A stretch of DNA of 64,000 nucleotides from Limnochordaceae bacterium (GCA_014896295.1 JADBKR010000006.1:186001-250000); one strand, 5' to 3'; shown: positions 16,618 to 26,194, counted from the first letter of the stretch. Notes: generated by a model from the sequence alone, not told the origin. Translations and numbers: made by a program.

Positions 16618-17538
16618 TTGCTGGCCGCGACCATCGCCGCGTGGGGGTGGGCCGCCCTTCGCGGGCCGTCTCCTCTGCGGGCGGACGCGGCGAGTCCTCC
16701 GCCGGTGAGCGTGCGCGTCGTCCAGGTGAGCGGGGACGTGGCGTGGCGTGCCGGCGGCGTGCCGGACGGCTGGCGCCCGCTCCTGCGAGGGCAGGCGCTG
16801 GCGGCAGGAGACTGGATCCGTACCGGCACGTCCGGGCGGGTCGAGCTCGTCTATGTCGACGGCCCGCCACTCTCCGTCGCCCTGGCCCAGCCGCCGGCCC
16901 GGCTCTGGGTGGAACCGGCGACGCTCCTGCAAGTCGGCGCGGGGTATCGCAGCCTCTCCCCCGAAGAACTGCGCGAGCTGGCGCGGCAGACCGTGCGACC
17001 CGAGGGAGCGTTCGGCGCCGCGTACTTGAAGATCGGCAGTTTGTGGGCCGAGGTGTCGGCGGCGTTCGGCAGGATCTGGCGGTTCGAGGTGGAGACGCCC
17101 ACGGCGGTGGCGGGCGTGCGGGGCACGCTGTTTCGCCTGCAGGTGTTGCCCGACGGGACGACCCGCTTGTTCGTTCATAGCGGCGCCGTCGAGCTGCGCT
17201 CGCTGCGTGACCGGTGGACCGTGGGGGAGCGCGAGGCGGCGGCCATCCGCGGCGATACGGGCGAGCTACAGCACGGCCAGACCGGCACGCCGCCCGGTCC
17301 AAGGACAGCCGATGCGTGGAGCCTGGACCGGTTCATCGAGGAGTCCCTCGGGCATATGCCGCAGGAGAGGCCCGCGTCGCCGCAGGCAGGTCCCGGCCAG
17401 CCCGGCGCGGGGGACGACGGCGGATCGAGCGGCGGCAAGCAGCAAGGCCCGGCCGAACACGCGCAGGACGACTCCAACCAGGGAGGCCAAGGCCAGAAGG
17501 GCCCCAAGTCGTCGCCCAAGGGTGGTCCCGGCGGCTGA
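16618..17538 (+). CDS. FecR-domain protein, membrane-anchored or secreted
   Basis: About 306 residues with an N-terminal hydrophobic segment (LLAATIAAWGWAAL) and a FecR domain (about 30-200): VSVRVVQVSGDVAWR, GDWIRTGTSGRVELVY, VETPTAVAGVRGTLFRL and FVHSGAVELR. FecR domains transmit signals to ECF sigma factors in TonB systems, but many Firmicutes and thermophile versions are stand-alone envelope proteins. No sigma factor or TonB receptor is nearby. The C-terminus is Gly/Gln/Ser/Lys-rich. The start is uncertain: TTG 16618 is the best guess; an ATG at 16375 with a good GTGAGG site would overlap the upstream gene by 179 bases. Confidence 0.7.
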   Translation: MLAATIAAWGWAALRGPSPLRADAASPPPVSVRVVQVSGDVAWRAGGVPDGWRPLLRGQALAAGDWIRTGTSGRVELVYVDGPPLSVALAQPPARLWVEPATLLQVGAGYRSLSPEELRELARQTVRPEGAFGAAYLKIGSLWAEVSAAFGRIWRFEVETPTAVAGVRGTLFRLQVLPDGTTRLFVHSGAVELRSLRDRWTVGEREAAAIRGDTGELQHGQTGTPPGPRTADAWSLDRFIEESLGHMPQERPASPQAGPGQPGAGDDGGSSGGKQQGPAEHAQDDSNQGGQGQKGPKSSPKGGPGG

Positions 17539-17665
17539 GGACGCGAAGCAGCCCCTTCGGGATCAAGGAGCCGGCGGGGCCTTCGTGTAAACTGGATCAT
17601 CGGCGATCGGCAGGGGCCGCCGCGTGCCGGCGGGCGCGGCGGCCGTCGATAGGGGGCTTCTCCCG

Positions 17666-18511
17666 ATGGCCGCTCGGATCACCGGCGCCGGTGAGATACG
17701 CGTCGCGCTGTTTGCCGGGTGCATCCACGACTTCTTCTTCCCGCGCTCGGCCATGGCCGTGGTCCGCATTCTCGAGCACCTGGGCGTGACGGTGGAGTTT
17801 CCCGAAGGCCAGACCTGCTGCGGACAGGCTCACTTCAACAGCGGCTATCGCGACGAGGCCCGCCGGCTGGCGCGCCACTTCGTCGAGGTGTTCGACGGCG
17901 GGCAAGGGGCGCCGCCCTCTTACATCGTCAGCCCTTCGGGTTCGTGCACGGCCATGGTGCGGGAGTTCTATCCGGCCATGTTCGTGGGGCACGGGCTGCT
18001 GGCGGGCCGGGCGAGAGCCGTGGCCTCCCGGGTGGTCGAGTTCACGGACTTCTTGGTCTCGGTGCTGGGCCAGGTCGACCTCGGCGCCCGCTTTCCCGCC
18101 CGGGCGGTCTATCACGCCTCCTGCCACACCACGCGCCTCTTGCACGTCGTGGAGCCGCCCCTGGCCTTGCTGCGGGCGGTGGAGGGCCTGGAGCTGGTCG
18201 AGTACGAGGGCGCCGAGCTTTGCTGCGGCTTCGGAGGCACCTTTGCGGTCAAGTCGCCGGAGCTGTCGGCGGCCATGGCCGACGCCAAGCTCGACGCGAT
18301 CACGGCGGCGGGAGCCGAGCTCGTCATCAGCGCCGACGCGTCATGCCTGCTGCACCTGATGGGGCGGGCGAGCAAGCGGCGGTTGCCGTTACGGTTCGTG
18401 CACGTGGCCGAGCTGCTCGCCGAGGGGATGGGGCTCATGGAGCCGGCGCTGCCGCAGGCCGAGCGGGCGCAGCCACAGGCCCTCCGGGAGGAAGGGCGGG
18501 CGGTCGGATGA
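17666..18511 (+). CDS. lutA: L-lactate utilisation protein LutA (CCG-domain oxidoreductase subunit)
   Basis: A 281-residue Fe-S subunit of the LutABC L-lactate dehydrogenase. It has two cysteine-rich CCG modules: FAGCIHDFF with EGQTCCGQAHFNSG, and YHASCHTTR with ELCCGFGGTFAVK and ISADASCLLHL. These bind an unusual iron-sulphur cluster in heterodisulfide-reductase-like proteins. The ATG at 17666 is chosen because AGGGGG lies about 9 bases upstream; an in-frame GTG at 17624 lacks this. The stop overlaps the ATG of the lutB-lutC gene (ATGA), so expression is coupled. Confidence 0.92.
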   Translation: MAARITGAGEIRVALFAGCIHDFFFPRSAMAVVRILEHLGVTVEFPEGQTCCGQAHFNSGYRDEARRLARHFVEVFDGGQGAPPSYIVSPSGSCTAMVREFYPAMFVGHGLLAGRARAVASRVVEFTDFLVSVLGQVDLGARFPARAVYHASCHTTRLLHVVEPPLALLRAVEGLELVEYEGAELCCGFGGTFAVKSPELSAAMADAKLDAITAAGAELVISADASCLLHLMGRASKRRLPLRFVHVAELLAEGMGLMEPALPQAERAQPQALREEGRAVG

Positions 18512-20757
18512 GCGTGAGCTCCTTCCGGCACCGGGTGCGCGAGGCCCTGGCCGACGCCCGGCTGAGGCGGGCGGTCCGGTTTACCACCGGACGGTTTGCG
18601 TCGGCCCGCCGGGCAGCGCTGGACGAGCTCGAGGCGATGGCCCGGGAGGGGTGGGCCACAGGCGGCTTCGAGGAGCTGCGGCGCCGGGCGCGCGCGATCA
18701 AGCGGGACGTGGTGGAGCACCTCGACGCCTACCTGGAGGAAGCCGCGGCCGCGATCCGCTCGGCGGGCGGGCACGTGCACTACGCGGCCGACGGCTTCCA
18801 GGCGGGGGAGATCGTGCGCCGTATCGCGGCGGACGCCGGCGTGCGGCTGGCGGTCAAGTCCAAGTCGATGGCCACCGAGGAGGTGCACCTCAACGCGGCA
18901 CTGGCGCTGGGGGGCGTCCAGGTGGTGGAGACCGACCTCGGGGAGTTCATCGTGCAGCTGGCGGGGGAAACCCCCTCCCATATCGTCGCCCCGGCCATCC
19001 ACCAGACCCGGGAGCAGATCGGGCGCCTGTTCGGGCACCTCGTCGGGGAGGTGGTGGCGACCGACACGCCCACCCTCACCCGGGTGGCGAGGCGCGTGCT
19101 GCGGGAGCGTTTCCTCGAGGCCGGCATGGGGATCTCGGGTGCCAACTTCGTGGTGGCCGAGACGGGCACCCTGGTGCTCGTGACCAACGAGGGCAACGGC
19201 CGGATGGTCACCACCGTGCCCCGGGTGCACGTGGCGCTGGTCGGGGTGGAGAAGCTCGTCCCGCGCCTGGACGACCTCCCGGTCTTCCTGCACCTGCTGG
19301 CCCGTAGCGCCACCGGGCAGAAGCTGTCGGTCTACACCCACCTGGTGACGGGCCCCAGGCGAAGCGGCGAGACCGACGGCCCCGAGGAGCTGCACGTCGT
19401 CTTCCTGGACGGCGGGCGGCGCAAGCTGCGAAAGTCCCGCTACCAGGAGGTGCTGCACTGCATCCGCTGCGGGGCGTGCCTCAACCACTGCCCCGTTTAC
19501 CAGCAGGTCGGGGGCCACGCGTACGGGAGCGTCTACAGCGGGCCCATCGGGGTGGTGCTCACGCCGCAGCTCTTCGGGCTGGGCGACTGGCGAGCGCTGC
19601 CGGTCGAGGCGTGTTCGCTGTGCGCGGCCTGCACCGAGGTGTGCCCCGTGGGCATCCCGCTCCACGAGCTCATCCTCGAAGAGCGGGCCGAGATCGTCCG
19701 CAAGGGCATGGACGACAGCGGGCTGGGGCCTCCGCTGCGGGCGCTGGCCAGAGCGTGGGAGCGGCCCTGGGCGTTTCGGGCGAGCGTCAGGTCGGGGCGG
19801 ATGGTAGCCAGGCAAATCGCGGCGCGGCGCATGCCTGCCCCCGGTATCCTGGGCAACTGGACGGCTGCACGGGACCTGCCGCCCCCGGCTCCCCGCAGCT
19901 TCCACGAATGGTGGGACCAGCGGCGTCGGCAGGATGCGCCCGGCCGGCAAGCGGCGCGCGGCCCAACGCCTCCTGTCAACCCGGTGCGCGACCGGACGCG
20001 CGTCGATGGGCTGCCTGCCGGGCAGGCCACGGCGGTGCAGGCCGGTGCGACCGGTCTCGGTCACGAGCAACGCGGCCCTTCGAGAACCATCGTGCACGCT
20101 CCTGAGGCGCTGCGGGCCAGGCTGGTGCGGGAGCTGGAGAAGCTGCACGTGCGGGTGCACGATGGGGCGGGCGAGCTGGGCGAACTCGTGGCCGCCATCG
20201 CCAGGGAGCACCTTGACGCCGGCCGGCATGCCATGATCCCGGCACGGGGCCCGGGCGACCCGGTGGTCGTGGTGTGGGACGACCCGCTCCTGCGCGAAGC
20301 AGGCATCGAGGGTTACCTGGCGGCGCAGGGCATCCCTGCCGTCGTGTGGAAGGGCCAGCCGGACCGTGGCAGGCCAGGAAGCCCTGGTGCCGGCGGCCTT
20401 CGGGAGGCCGCGGCCCGTGCCCTGGTAGGCGTGACCACCGTGGACTGGGCGGTGGCGGCGAGCGGGACGCTCGTGCTCGCCTCGGGCCCGGGGCGGGGCC
20501 GTTCCGTGAGCCTGCTCCCGTGGGTGCACGTGGCGGTCGTACCGGAGCGTGCGCTGGTGGCCCGGCTGGAGGACGTCCCGCTCGGGCGGCTCGACGCCTC
20601 CTCCGTGGTCCTCGTCACCGGCCCGAGCCGGAGCGCGGACATCGAAAACGACCTCTCCATCGGGGTCCACGGGCCCGGAGAAGTGCACGTCGTTCTGGTG
20701 GCCGGCGCGCGACCGGCCAACGGCGCGGCAGGCCCCGGGGTCGCCCTGGCACAATAA
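18508..20757 (+). CDS. lutB: LutB-LutC fusion protein of L-lactate utilisation
   Basis: A 749-residue protein joining two subunits that are normally separate. Residues about 1-470 are LutB: a LUD domain (KSKSMATEEVHLN, FVVAETGTLVLVTNEGNGR, LSVYTHLVTGPR) and two [4Fe-4S] motifs, CIRCGACLNHCPVY and CSLCAACTEVCPVG. Residues about 535-749 are LutC: VTTVDWAVAASGTLVLAS, LLPWVHVAVVPERALV, VTGPSRSADIENDL, GVHGPGEVHVVLV. A Pro/Gly/Arg-rich linker of about 60 residues joins them. There is no internal stop and no obvious frameshift at the junction, so the fusion looks real. With LutA it would oxidise lactate to pyruvate at the membrane. Confidence 0.93.
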   Translation: MSVSSFRHRVREALADARLRRAVRFTTGRFASARRAALDELEAMAREGWATGGFEELRRRARAIKRDVVEHLDAYLEEAAAAIRSAGGHVHYAADGFQAGEIVRRIAADAGVRLAVKSKSMATEEVHLNAALALGGVQVVETDLGEFIVQLAGETPSHIVAPAIHQTREQIGRLFGHLVGEVVATDTPTLTRVARRVLRERFLEAGMGISGANFVVAETGTLVLVTNEGNGRMVTTVPRVHVALVGVEKLVPRLDDLPVFLHLLARSATGQKLSVYTHLVTGPRRSGETDGPEELHVVFLDGGRRKLRKSRYQEVLHCIRCGACLNHCPVYQQVGGHAYGSVYSGPIGVVLTPQLFGLGDWRALPVEACSLCAACTEVCPVGIPLHELILEERAEIVRKGMDDSGLGPPLRALARAWERPWAFRASVRSGRMVARQIAARRMPAPGILGNWTAARDLPPPAPRSFHEWWDQRRRQDAPGRQAARGPTPPVNPVRDRTRVDGLPAGQATAVQAGATGLGHEQRGPSRTIVHAPEALRARLVRELEKLHVRVHDGAGELGELVAAIAREHLDAGRHAMIPARGPGDPVVVVWDDPLLREAGIEGYLAAQGIPAVVWKGQPDRGRPGSPGAGGLREAAARALVGVTTVDWAVAASGTLVLASGPGRGRSVSLLPWVHVAVVPERALVARLEDVPLGRLDASSVVLVTGPSRSADIENDLSIGVHGPGEVHVVLVAGARPANGAAGPGVALAQ

Positions 20758-20821
20758 GGAGGGGCAACGCTGGCAATCGCAAGCTCGGTTTTGCTCGGGT
20801 CGAAAGGAGACCACTCGTGCC

Positions 20822-21637
20822 ATGCCAACCGAGCCCCATCTCGCCGGTGCTCCAGCGGGTGCGCCAGACCTCGCCCCGGACGGCGTCATGCTGGCCATCT
20901 CCGGGCTGGTCAAGACATACGCCCGCACCGGCACCCGCGCGGTCGACCACCTGGACCTGGAGGTGCGGCGGGGGGAGATCTACGGCTTCCTGGGCCCCAA
21001 CGGGGCAGGGAAGACGACCACCATCAAGGTGATCGTGGGCATCCTGCGGCCTGACGAGGGCAGCGTAAAGGTCGACGGGATGCCGGCCGTGCCGTCGACC
21101 CCGGAGGTGCGGCGGCGCATCGGGTTCGTGCCGGATACCCCTGAGCTGTGGCCGCGCCTGCGCGGGTACGAGTACCTCACGTTCCTGGCCGACGTGTACG
21201 GCATCCCGGCCGAGGAGCGGGTCGAGCGGGCCTGGCCGCTGGTCGAGCAGCTCGAGCTGGCGGAGGCCATCGAGGATCCCATCGCGAGCTACTCGCACGG
21301 CATGCGCCAGAAGCTGGCGTTGGTGGGCGCCCTGATGGTGCGGCCGAGGCTGTTGATCCTCGACGAACCCCTGGTCGGGCTCGACCCGCGTTCGGCGTAC
21401 GTCATGAAGGAGCTCCTGCGCGAGCACACCCATCAGGGCGGCACGGTGTTCTTCTCGACGCACGTCCTCGATGTCGCGGAGCGCCTGTGCGACCGGGTCG
21501 GCATCATCCACCACGGGCGGCTCGTCGCCAGCGGTACCCTGGAAGAGATGCGGGCCCTGCATGCACGGGGCCACCAGACGCTGGAGGAGATCTTCCTGGA
21601 GGTGACGCAAGCCCACCTGCCCGACAGCGCTCGGTAG
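20822..21637 (+). CDS. ABC-2 exporter ATP-binding protein
   Basis: A 271-residue ATPase of an ABC-2 exporter. Walker A is GPNGAGKTTT, the signature YSHGMRQKL, Walker B LLILDEPLVGLDP and the H-loop STHVL. The first 20 residues are Pro/Ala-rich and precede the core domain. The ATG at 20822 follows AAAGGAG (20803-20809) by 12 bases. The permease gene starts 15 bases after its stop. The substrate is unknown; the pair is distinct from the NatAB-like exporter at 7.2-9.5 kb. Confidence 0.88.
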   Translation: MPTEPHLAGAPAGAPDLAPDGVMLAISGLVKTYARTGTRAVDHLDLEVRRGEIYGFLGPNGAGKTTTIKVIVGILRPDEGSVKVDGMPAVPSTPEVRRRIGFVPDTPELWPRLRGYEYLTFLADVYGIPAEERVERAWPLVEQLELAEAIEDPIASYSHGMRQKLALVGALMVRPRLLILDEPLVGLDPRSAYVMKELLREHTHQGGTVFFSTHVLDVAERLCDRVGIIHHGRLVASGTLEEMRALHARGHQTLEEIFLEVTQAHLPDSAR

Positions 21638-21652
21638 GGGGCTTCTCACGAC

Positions 21653-23570
21653 ATGGGCGACCGGTCGAGCGCAGGCACGGTGAAAGCCGGCGAGGCGACG
21701 ACCCGGAGGATCCCAGAGCGGGTGGTGCGCCGCATGGAGCGAGCGCGCCCGGGGTGGCTTTCGGCCCTGCGGGTGACGATGGCGGGGCACCTCAACGCCG
21801 GCGCCAGCATCGGCAGCAACGTTGGAGGTACCCGCAATCCGATCGTGGTCGGCGCTCTGGCGCTCTTGATGCTGTTGGGCATCGGGGCGGCCGAGGCCGG
21901 CTTTTTCTTCCTCATGCGCACGCTGCACATCGGGATGGTCGTCGCCGGGCAGCCGATGGCGCTACCCATCATGGCGGTGATGGGGGCGCAGCTGCTGGTG
22001 GTGGTCTTCGGCGTGGCCTTCGCCATCTCGAGCCTCTTCTTCTCGTCCGACGTGCCGCGCCTCATGGCCATGCCGCTGCAGCCGGCGACCGTCATGGGCG
22101 TGCGGTTCGCCACGCTCTACCTGGACGTGCTCCTGGTGACGGTGGCGGCGACCGCTCCGGCGTTCGTTGCAGCGGCTTCCGTCCTGCCGCCCGACGTCGG
22201 TACGCTGATGGCCGATCCGGGGCGGGTGGCAGCCCTGTTCGACAGCCCTGTCCGGCTGACCGGTGACCCGCTGTACTGGACGGCGGCGGTGTGGCTGTGG
22301 CTGTGGATTCCCGTGCTGCCTCTCGGGGTGGCTACGCTGATCGCCGTGGTGGTGGGACGAGGAACGGCGGTCGGCCGGCGGCGGGATCTGTTGTACGTGG
22401 TGGGAAGCCTGGTGGGGCTGGCCCTCGCCATGGGCTACCAGTACCTCAACGTCCGGATCATGCCGCGCATGTCGGACCCCGCAGCGATCGTGCGGATGCT
22501 GCAGACCCCCAACGCCGTGATCCTGGAGGCCGTGCGATACTACCCGCCCGCCCGATGGGCGGCCGGAGCGTTGATGGGCCAGGCGGGACAGGCAGGGCCG
22601 GCGGGCACAGCGGTGGTTGCGGCGGCGGGACAGCGCCTGGAGTGGCTGCTGCTGGTTCGCGGCGGCATCGGGGATCGTGACGGCGCCCGCGTTCGCGCTC
22701 GCGCAACGGTGGTACTTCGCGGGTGTTCAGGCGGGCCTGGAGGAGCCCCCGGCGCGACGGCAGCGGCGCGAGGGTGGGGCCCGGGAAGGGGGGCACCTCG
22801 CAGCGACTCTGCTCGGCAGGCCGGCGCGCAGCCGGATGGTGGCGCTGGCCGTGCGGGAGTGGCGGCTGCTTCTGCGGACGCCGCCCTTCATGCTGCCGGT
22901 CGTGACCAACGTGCTCGTGCCCCCGCTGGTCGTCGCCATGATGCTCCTCTTCATACCCAGCGACGAGTCAGGCGGAAGCGTGATCGCTCTCCTGCAGGGG
23001 GTCGACCCTCGGTGGCTGGCGGCCGCGCTCGCGGGGCTCATCATCTTCATGGGCTCCAACCAGGTCGCGCCCACGTCCATCTCTCGGGAGGGGAAAGGGC
23101 TCGCGCAGGTGGCCGCGCTCCCGGCGACCCCGAGCGAGCAGGTGGGGGCGCGCCTTTTGGTCGCGGCACCGTTCGGCCTGGCCACGGCCTTCGTCATGGC
23201 GGGGGTGGCATGGTGGGTCGTGAAGATGCCGCTCGAGACGGCTGCCGTGGGGTTGGCCATCGGGATAGCGGGCCTGTGGCCGAGCACCGCCGGAGGGCTC
23301 TGGGTCGACCTGCTGCGGCCCGTGACCAACTGGGACAGCCCGCAGCAGGCCATGAAAGGCAACATCAACGGCCTGTGGGGGATGGTGGTGGCCCTGGCGA
23401 CGGCGGCCGTGTCCGGCGGGGCCGGGTATCTCGTGTGGCGGGCGAGCGGCGAGCTCTCGTGGGCACTGGGGACGGCGACGGTGGGATTGCTGGCTCTGGG
23501 CGCCGTGTTGACCTGGCTTTGCATGCGCCAGGCGACGCGGCTGTTCGAGAACGCGGGCGAAACGACATGA
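21653..23570 (+). pseudogene. ABC-2 exporter permease, frameshifted near 22655
   Basis: A large membrane subunit (about 638 residues if repaired) partnering the preceding ATPase, with an N-terminal cytoplasmic stretch and about a dozen hydrophobic segments. The first frame runs cleanly to LEWLLL, then becomes Arg/Gly-rich nonsense. Skipping one base at 22655 restores FAAASGIVTAPAFALAQRWYF and continues through VVTNVLVPPLVVAMMLLFIP and further helices to the TGA at 23568. Everything else is intact, which favours a sequencing error. The paired-half layout resembles the Firmicutes 'putative ABC exporter' family. Function is unknown. Confidence 0.75.
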
Positions 23571-23574
23571 AACG

Positions 23575-23600
23575 AATGGCCGGCCGTGCGGCCGGCCATT
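23575..23600. terminator. Bidirectional hairpin between the ABC permease and ferredoxin genes
   Basis: AATGGCCGGCC and GGCCGGCCATT are perfect 11-base arms around GTGC, directly after the permease stop. A second hairpin (GTCAGAC 23627-23633 with GTCTGAC 23644-23650) sits nearer the end of the convergent ferredoxin gene. Neither has a clear U-tract. Confidence 0.6.
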
Positions 23601-23659
23601 GGCAAGGGGCCCCCTCTTGCGACGAGGTCAGACTCGCAGCCGGGTCTGACGTACGGCCA

Positions 23660-23968
<309 letters not shown>

Positions 23969-24003
23969 GGCTGTTCAGCAACCTCTCCTCCCGTATCCGC
24001 CTC

Positions 24004-24009
24004 ATTATA
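24004..24009 (-). promoter_or_regulatory. Consensus -10 (TATAAT) of the ferredoxin promoter
   Basis: On the minus strand TATAAT lies about 36 bases before the ferredoxin start. No good TTGACA is seen 17 bases upstream, so only the -10 is supported. The rest of the 23969-24253 gap shows no gene. Confidence 0.45.
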
Positions 24010-24253
24010 GCCAGTCGGGAGCCGTATGGGGCCTGCCGGCCACGCGTCTCGACGCCGACCCTCGCCCCCTTGGCCGGGCGTAGCATTCCACGGACGGGGC
24101 CGGAGATCCTGGGCGCCGGGCGCGAAAGGTTGGACGGCGCCCGCGGCGTGCATGGGGCCGGGCAGGAGCGCCGCGCGCCGGGGCGAAGGGAACGGCTGAA
24201 GGCAAGCGATGAGCAGGCTCCTGAGGGCCGGTCTCCGAAGAGAGGGAGCGGGC

Positions 24254-24649
24254 ATGGACGAGGCCGTGCAGGGCGCGTTGTTGCGGATCTACGTCGGGGA
24301 CAGCGACCGCTGGGAAGGCGAGCCCCTGTATCATGCCCTGATGATGCGGGCGCGCCAGATGGGCCTGGCGGGCGCCACCGTGATCCGGGGCGTGGCGGGA
24401 TTCGGGGCGCACAGCCGCATCCACAGTGCCCGTCTCTTGCGGCTGTCCGAGGACCTCCCCGTCATCGTGGAGGTCGCCGACACGGAGGAGCGGATCGGGG
24501 CCTTCCTGCCGCACGTCCGGCAGATGGTGCGGGAGGGACTGGTCACCCTGGAACGCGTGCAGGTGCTGCTGTACCGCCCTTCGTCGGATCCCGCTCCGTC
24601 AGAGCAGGCGGCCGAGCACGACGCCCAGGGCCACGCTGGCAAGCCCTAG
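24254..24649 (+). CDS. DUF190 domain-containing protein
   Basis: A 131-residue small cytoplasmic protein of the DUF190 family, a PII-like ferredoxin fold. Diagnostic segments are LLRIYVGDSDRWEGEPLYHAL and ARQMGLAGATVIRGVAGFGAH, followed by LPVIVEVADTEERIGAFLP. DUF190 proteins frequently accompany CrcB fluoride channels, as here, and are thought to modulate them. The ATG at 24254 has AGAGGGAG 5 bases upstream; an ATG at 24209 is an alternative. Its last 51 bases overlap the end of crcB on the opposite strand. Confidence 0.88.
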   Translation: MDEAVQGALLRIYVGDSDRWEGEPLYHALMMRARQMGLAGATVIRGVAGFGAHSRIHSARLLRLSEDLPVIVEVADTEERIGAFLPHVRQMVREGLVTLERVQVLLYRPSSDPAPSEQAAEHDAQGHAGKP

Positions 24650-24976
24650 CACCGAGCTCACGAAGAGGTTGACGAGGGCGAGCGGCCAGCTCCCGTTCTC
24701 CAGCAGGCGGAACGTCTCGTACTGCCAGGTGGAGAACGTGGTATACGCCCCGATGAACCCCACGCCGAGCAACGTCACCGACTCGGGCGGCACGAGCAGT
24801 CGCTCCACCGCGAGCGTTCCGATGAACCCGAGCAGGAGACTCCCCGACAGGTTGATCACCAGGGTGCTCCACGGAAAGGCGGCGCCCCACCGGTCGGCCA
24901 GCCATCCGCCGAGGGCGTATCGGGTGGCGGCTCCTGCCGCCCCGCCGAGCACGACGAGCAGGTAGCGCAGCATCAT
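24599..24976 (-). CDS. crcB: Fluoride ion channel CrcB/Fluc
   Basis: A 125-residue dual-topology fluoride channel subunit with four hydrophobic helices. Family motifs are GGAAGAATRY, TLVINLSGSLLLGF and the Na+/F- site region GFIGAYTTFSTWQYE. It exports fluoride as a dimer. Two ATG codons in tandem (24976 and 24973) could start it. Only one crcB copy is visible, so it would form a homodimer. It converges on, and overlaps, the DUF190 gene. No convincing fluoride riboswitch was found upstream of either gene. Confidence 0.93.
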   Translation of the reverse strand: MMLRYLLVVLGGAAGAATRYALGGWLADRWGAAFPWSTLVINLSGSLLLGFIGTLAVERLLVPPESVTLLGVGFIGAYTTFSTWQYETFRLLENGSWPLALVNLFVSSVLGLASVALGVVLGRLL

Positions 24977-25028
24977 ACGCCGGGAAACGTTCCTCTCCGT
25001 GATGGGTCGTGCCGCCGGCGGAAGGCCA

Positions 25029-26129
25029 TCAGCCGTGGCCCGCCACGTGGAAGCCTGCGAGCCATTCGACGGTGTCCCGGACGGCCGTGCGTTCGGCCGG
25101 CGTGAGGGGCTCCGTGTTTCGCCAGTCCTGCTTGGCGATGAATCCGGCGAGCGCCCGCTCGAGCTCACGGGCATGGGCCAGCGCTGCATCCCACGGCACC
25201 TCCGCGTGGTCGTCCTGGTCGTGCTCTACCAGGTGGGGCAGGCACCAGGAGCTCGCTGTCGGCCGCCCGGGGGCACGTGGCAGGGCAGCGTGAGAGGCGG
25301 CCGCTTCGGCGTCGCGGGCTGCATGGCAGGCGGGGCATGGGGCGGGCGCTGCGGGGGCGCCCCCCGTCGTTTCGATCCAGACCTGGCCTGCCCGATCCCA
25401 CCGGCCGGCGACCGCAGGCCGGGACGCAGCCATCCGGCGATGTGCCCGGCACAGTACGCCGGGATGCCCGTCGGGCCCTTCTGCGATGCACCGCTCGGCC
25501 GCCTCGAACGACGCCCGGCAGACGGGGCACGCAGTCCGGCCGCCTTCCGCCATGCTGGCGACCGCACCACGGCGCGCTCCGAGGGGGACGGTGAGCCCGG
25601 GGCCGGCGCCGGCGAGAGCAGCCCAGAGGCGGACCCGGAGCGCCTCGTCCCGATCGGGGGCGAGAGCGAGATGGTCCGGGCAAAGGATGGGAAGCGGGGC
25701 ATCGTCCTGGCGACGAGCGGAGGCGACCACGAGGCCCAGGTAGTCGCGTTCGACCTCGTGCACGAGCCGGCAGGCGGGGCAGGACTGCCACGCTCGCTTC
25801 ACGGCGTCGAGAGGAGGATGTGGCCGGTGCCTGCCCGCCTGGAGGTGGTCGCCCAGCGCCTCGAGGACGTCATGCAGCAAGATGGCCTCGCCCAGCATGT
25901 CGTGGGTCACGGTCCGGTTGACCGCGTCGAGCTGCCACAGATGCCGGGGGCAAAGGCCGAGGGATCGCCGCAGCGCGCGGCGCACGCCGGGGTCGTTGAC
26001 CAGTTCCCACAAGATCGCGTCGAAATGGCGGCTCACGTGACCCTCGACGAGGGTGCAGATCGGGCAGCCCGGGCGGGCCACAGCCTCCTGCCAGGCAGCT
26101 TGCAGCACGTGACCTGGGCCGCTTCCCAC
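25029..26129 (-). CDS. DUF6062-like protein with repeated Cys/His motifs
   Basis: A 366-residue cytoplasmic protein with repeated zinc-ribbon-like pairs: GCPICTLVEGH with LCPRHLWQL, SCPACRLVHE with LCPDHL, ACPVCRAS with LCRAHRR, and PCPACHAARD with WCLPHL. Each pair could bind one metal, giving four modules. This resembles the DUF6062 family, whose role is unknown. The GTG at 26129 is preferred because AAGGGGGG lies just upstream; starting at 26159 would place initiation against the terminator that ends the upstream gene. The C-terminal part (WLAGFHVAGHG) is helical. Confidence 0.68.
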   Translation of the reverse strand: MGSGPGHVLQAAWQEAVARPGCPICTLVEGHVSRHFDAILWELVNDPGVRRALRRSLGLCPRHLWQLDAVNRTVTHDMLGEAILLHDVLEALGDHLQAGRHRPHPPLDAVKRAWQSCPACRLVHEVERDYLGLVVASARRQDDAPLPILCPDHLALAPDRDEALRVRLWAALAGAGPGLTVPLGARRGAVASMAEGGRTACPVCRASFEAAERCIAEGPDGHPGVLCRAHRRMAASRPAVAGRWDRAGQVWIETTGGAPAAPAPCPACHAARDAEAAASHAALPRAPGRPTASSWCLPHLVEHDQDDHAEVPWDAALAHARELERALAGFIAKQDWRNTEPLTPAERTAVRDTVEWLAGFHVAGHG

Positions 26130-26160
26130 TCCGAGCCCCCCTTGCTCCCGGGCACTCACG

Positions 26161-26194
26161 AAAAAGGCTCCTACCCCGTCCCGAGGTAGGAGCC
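26161..26194 (-). terminator. Rho-independent terminator downstream of the Xaa-Pro peptidase gene
   Basis: GGCTCCTACC and GGTAGGAGCC form a perfect 10-base stem with a 9-base loop. Read on the minus strand the stem is followed by TTTTT. It ends the peptidase transcript immediately before the DUF6062-like gene. Confidence 0.85.

Noticed and set aside
16441-17538. Tandem repeats suggesting a CRISPR or minisatellite
   Set aside because: The repetition is codon-level Gly/Lys/Ser low complexity without regular spacers.
24977-25030. Possible fluoride riboswitch (GCTGATGGC-like motif) upstream of crcB
   Set aside because: Only the 3' fragment resembles the crcB motif; the 5' stem and pseudoknot would fall in the neighbouring coding sequence and do not pair.
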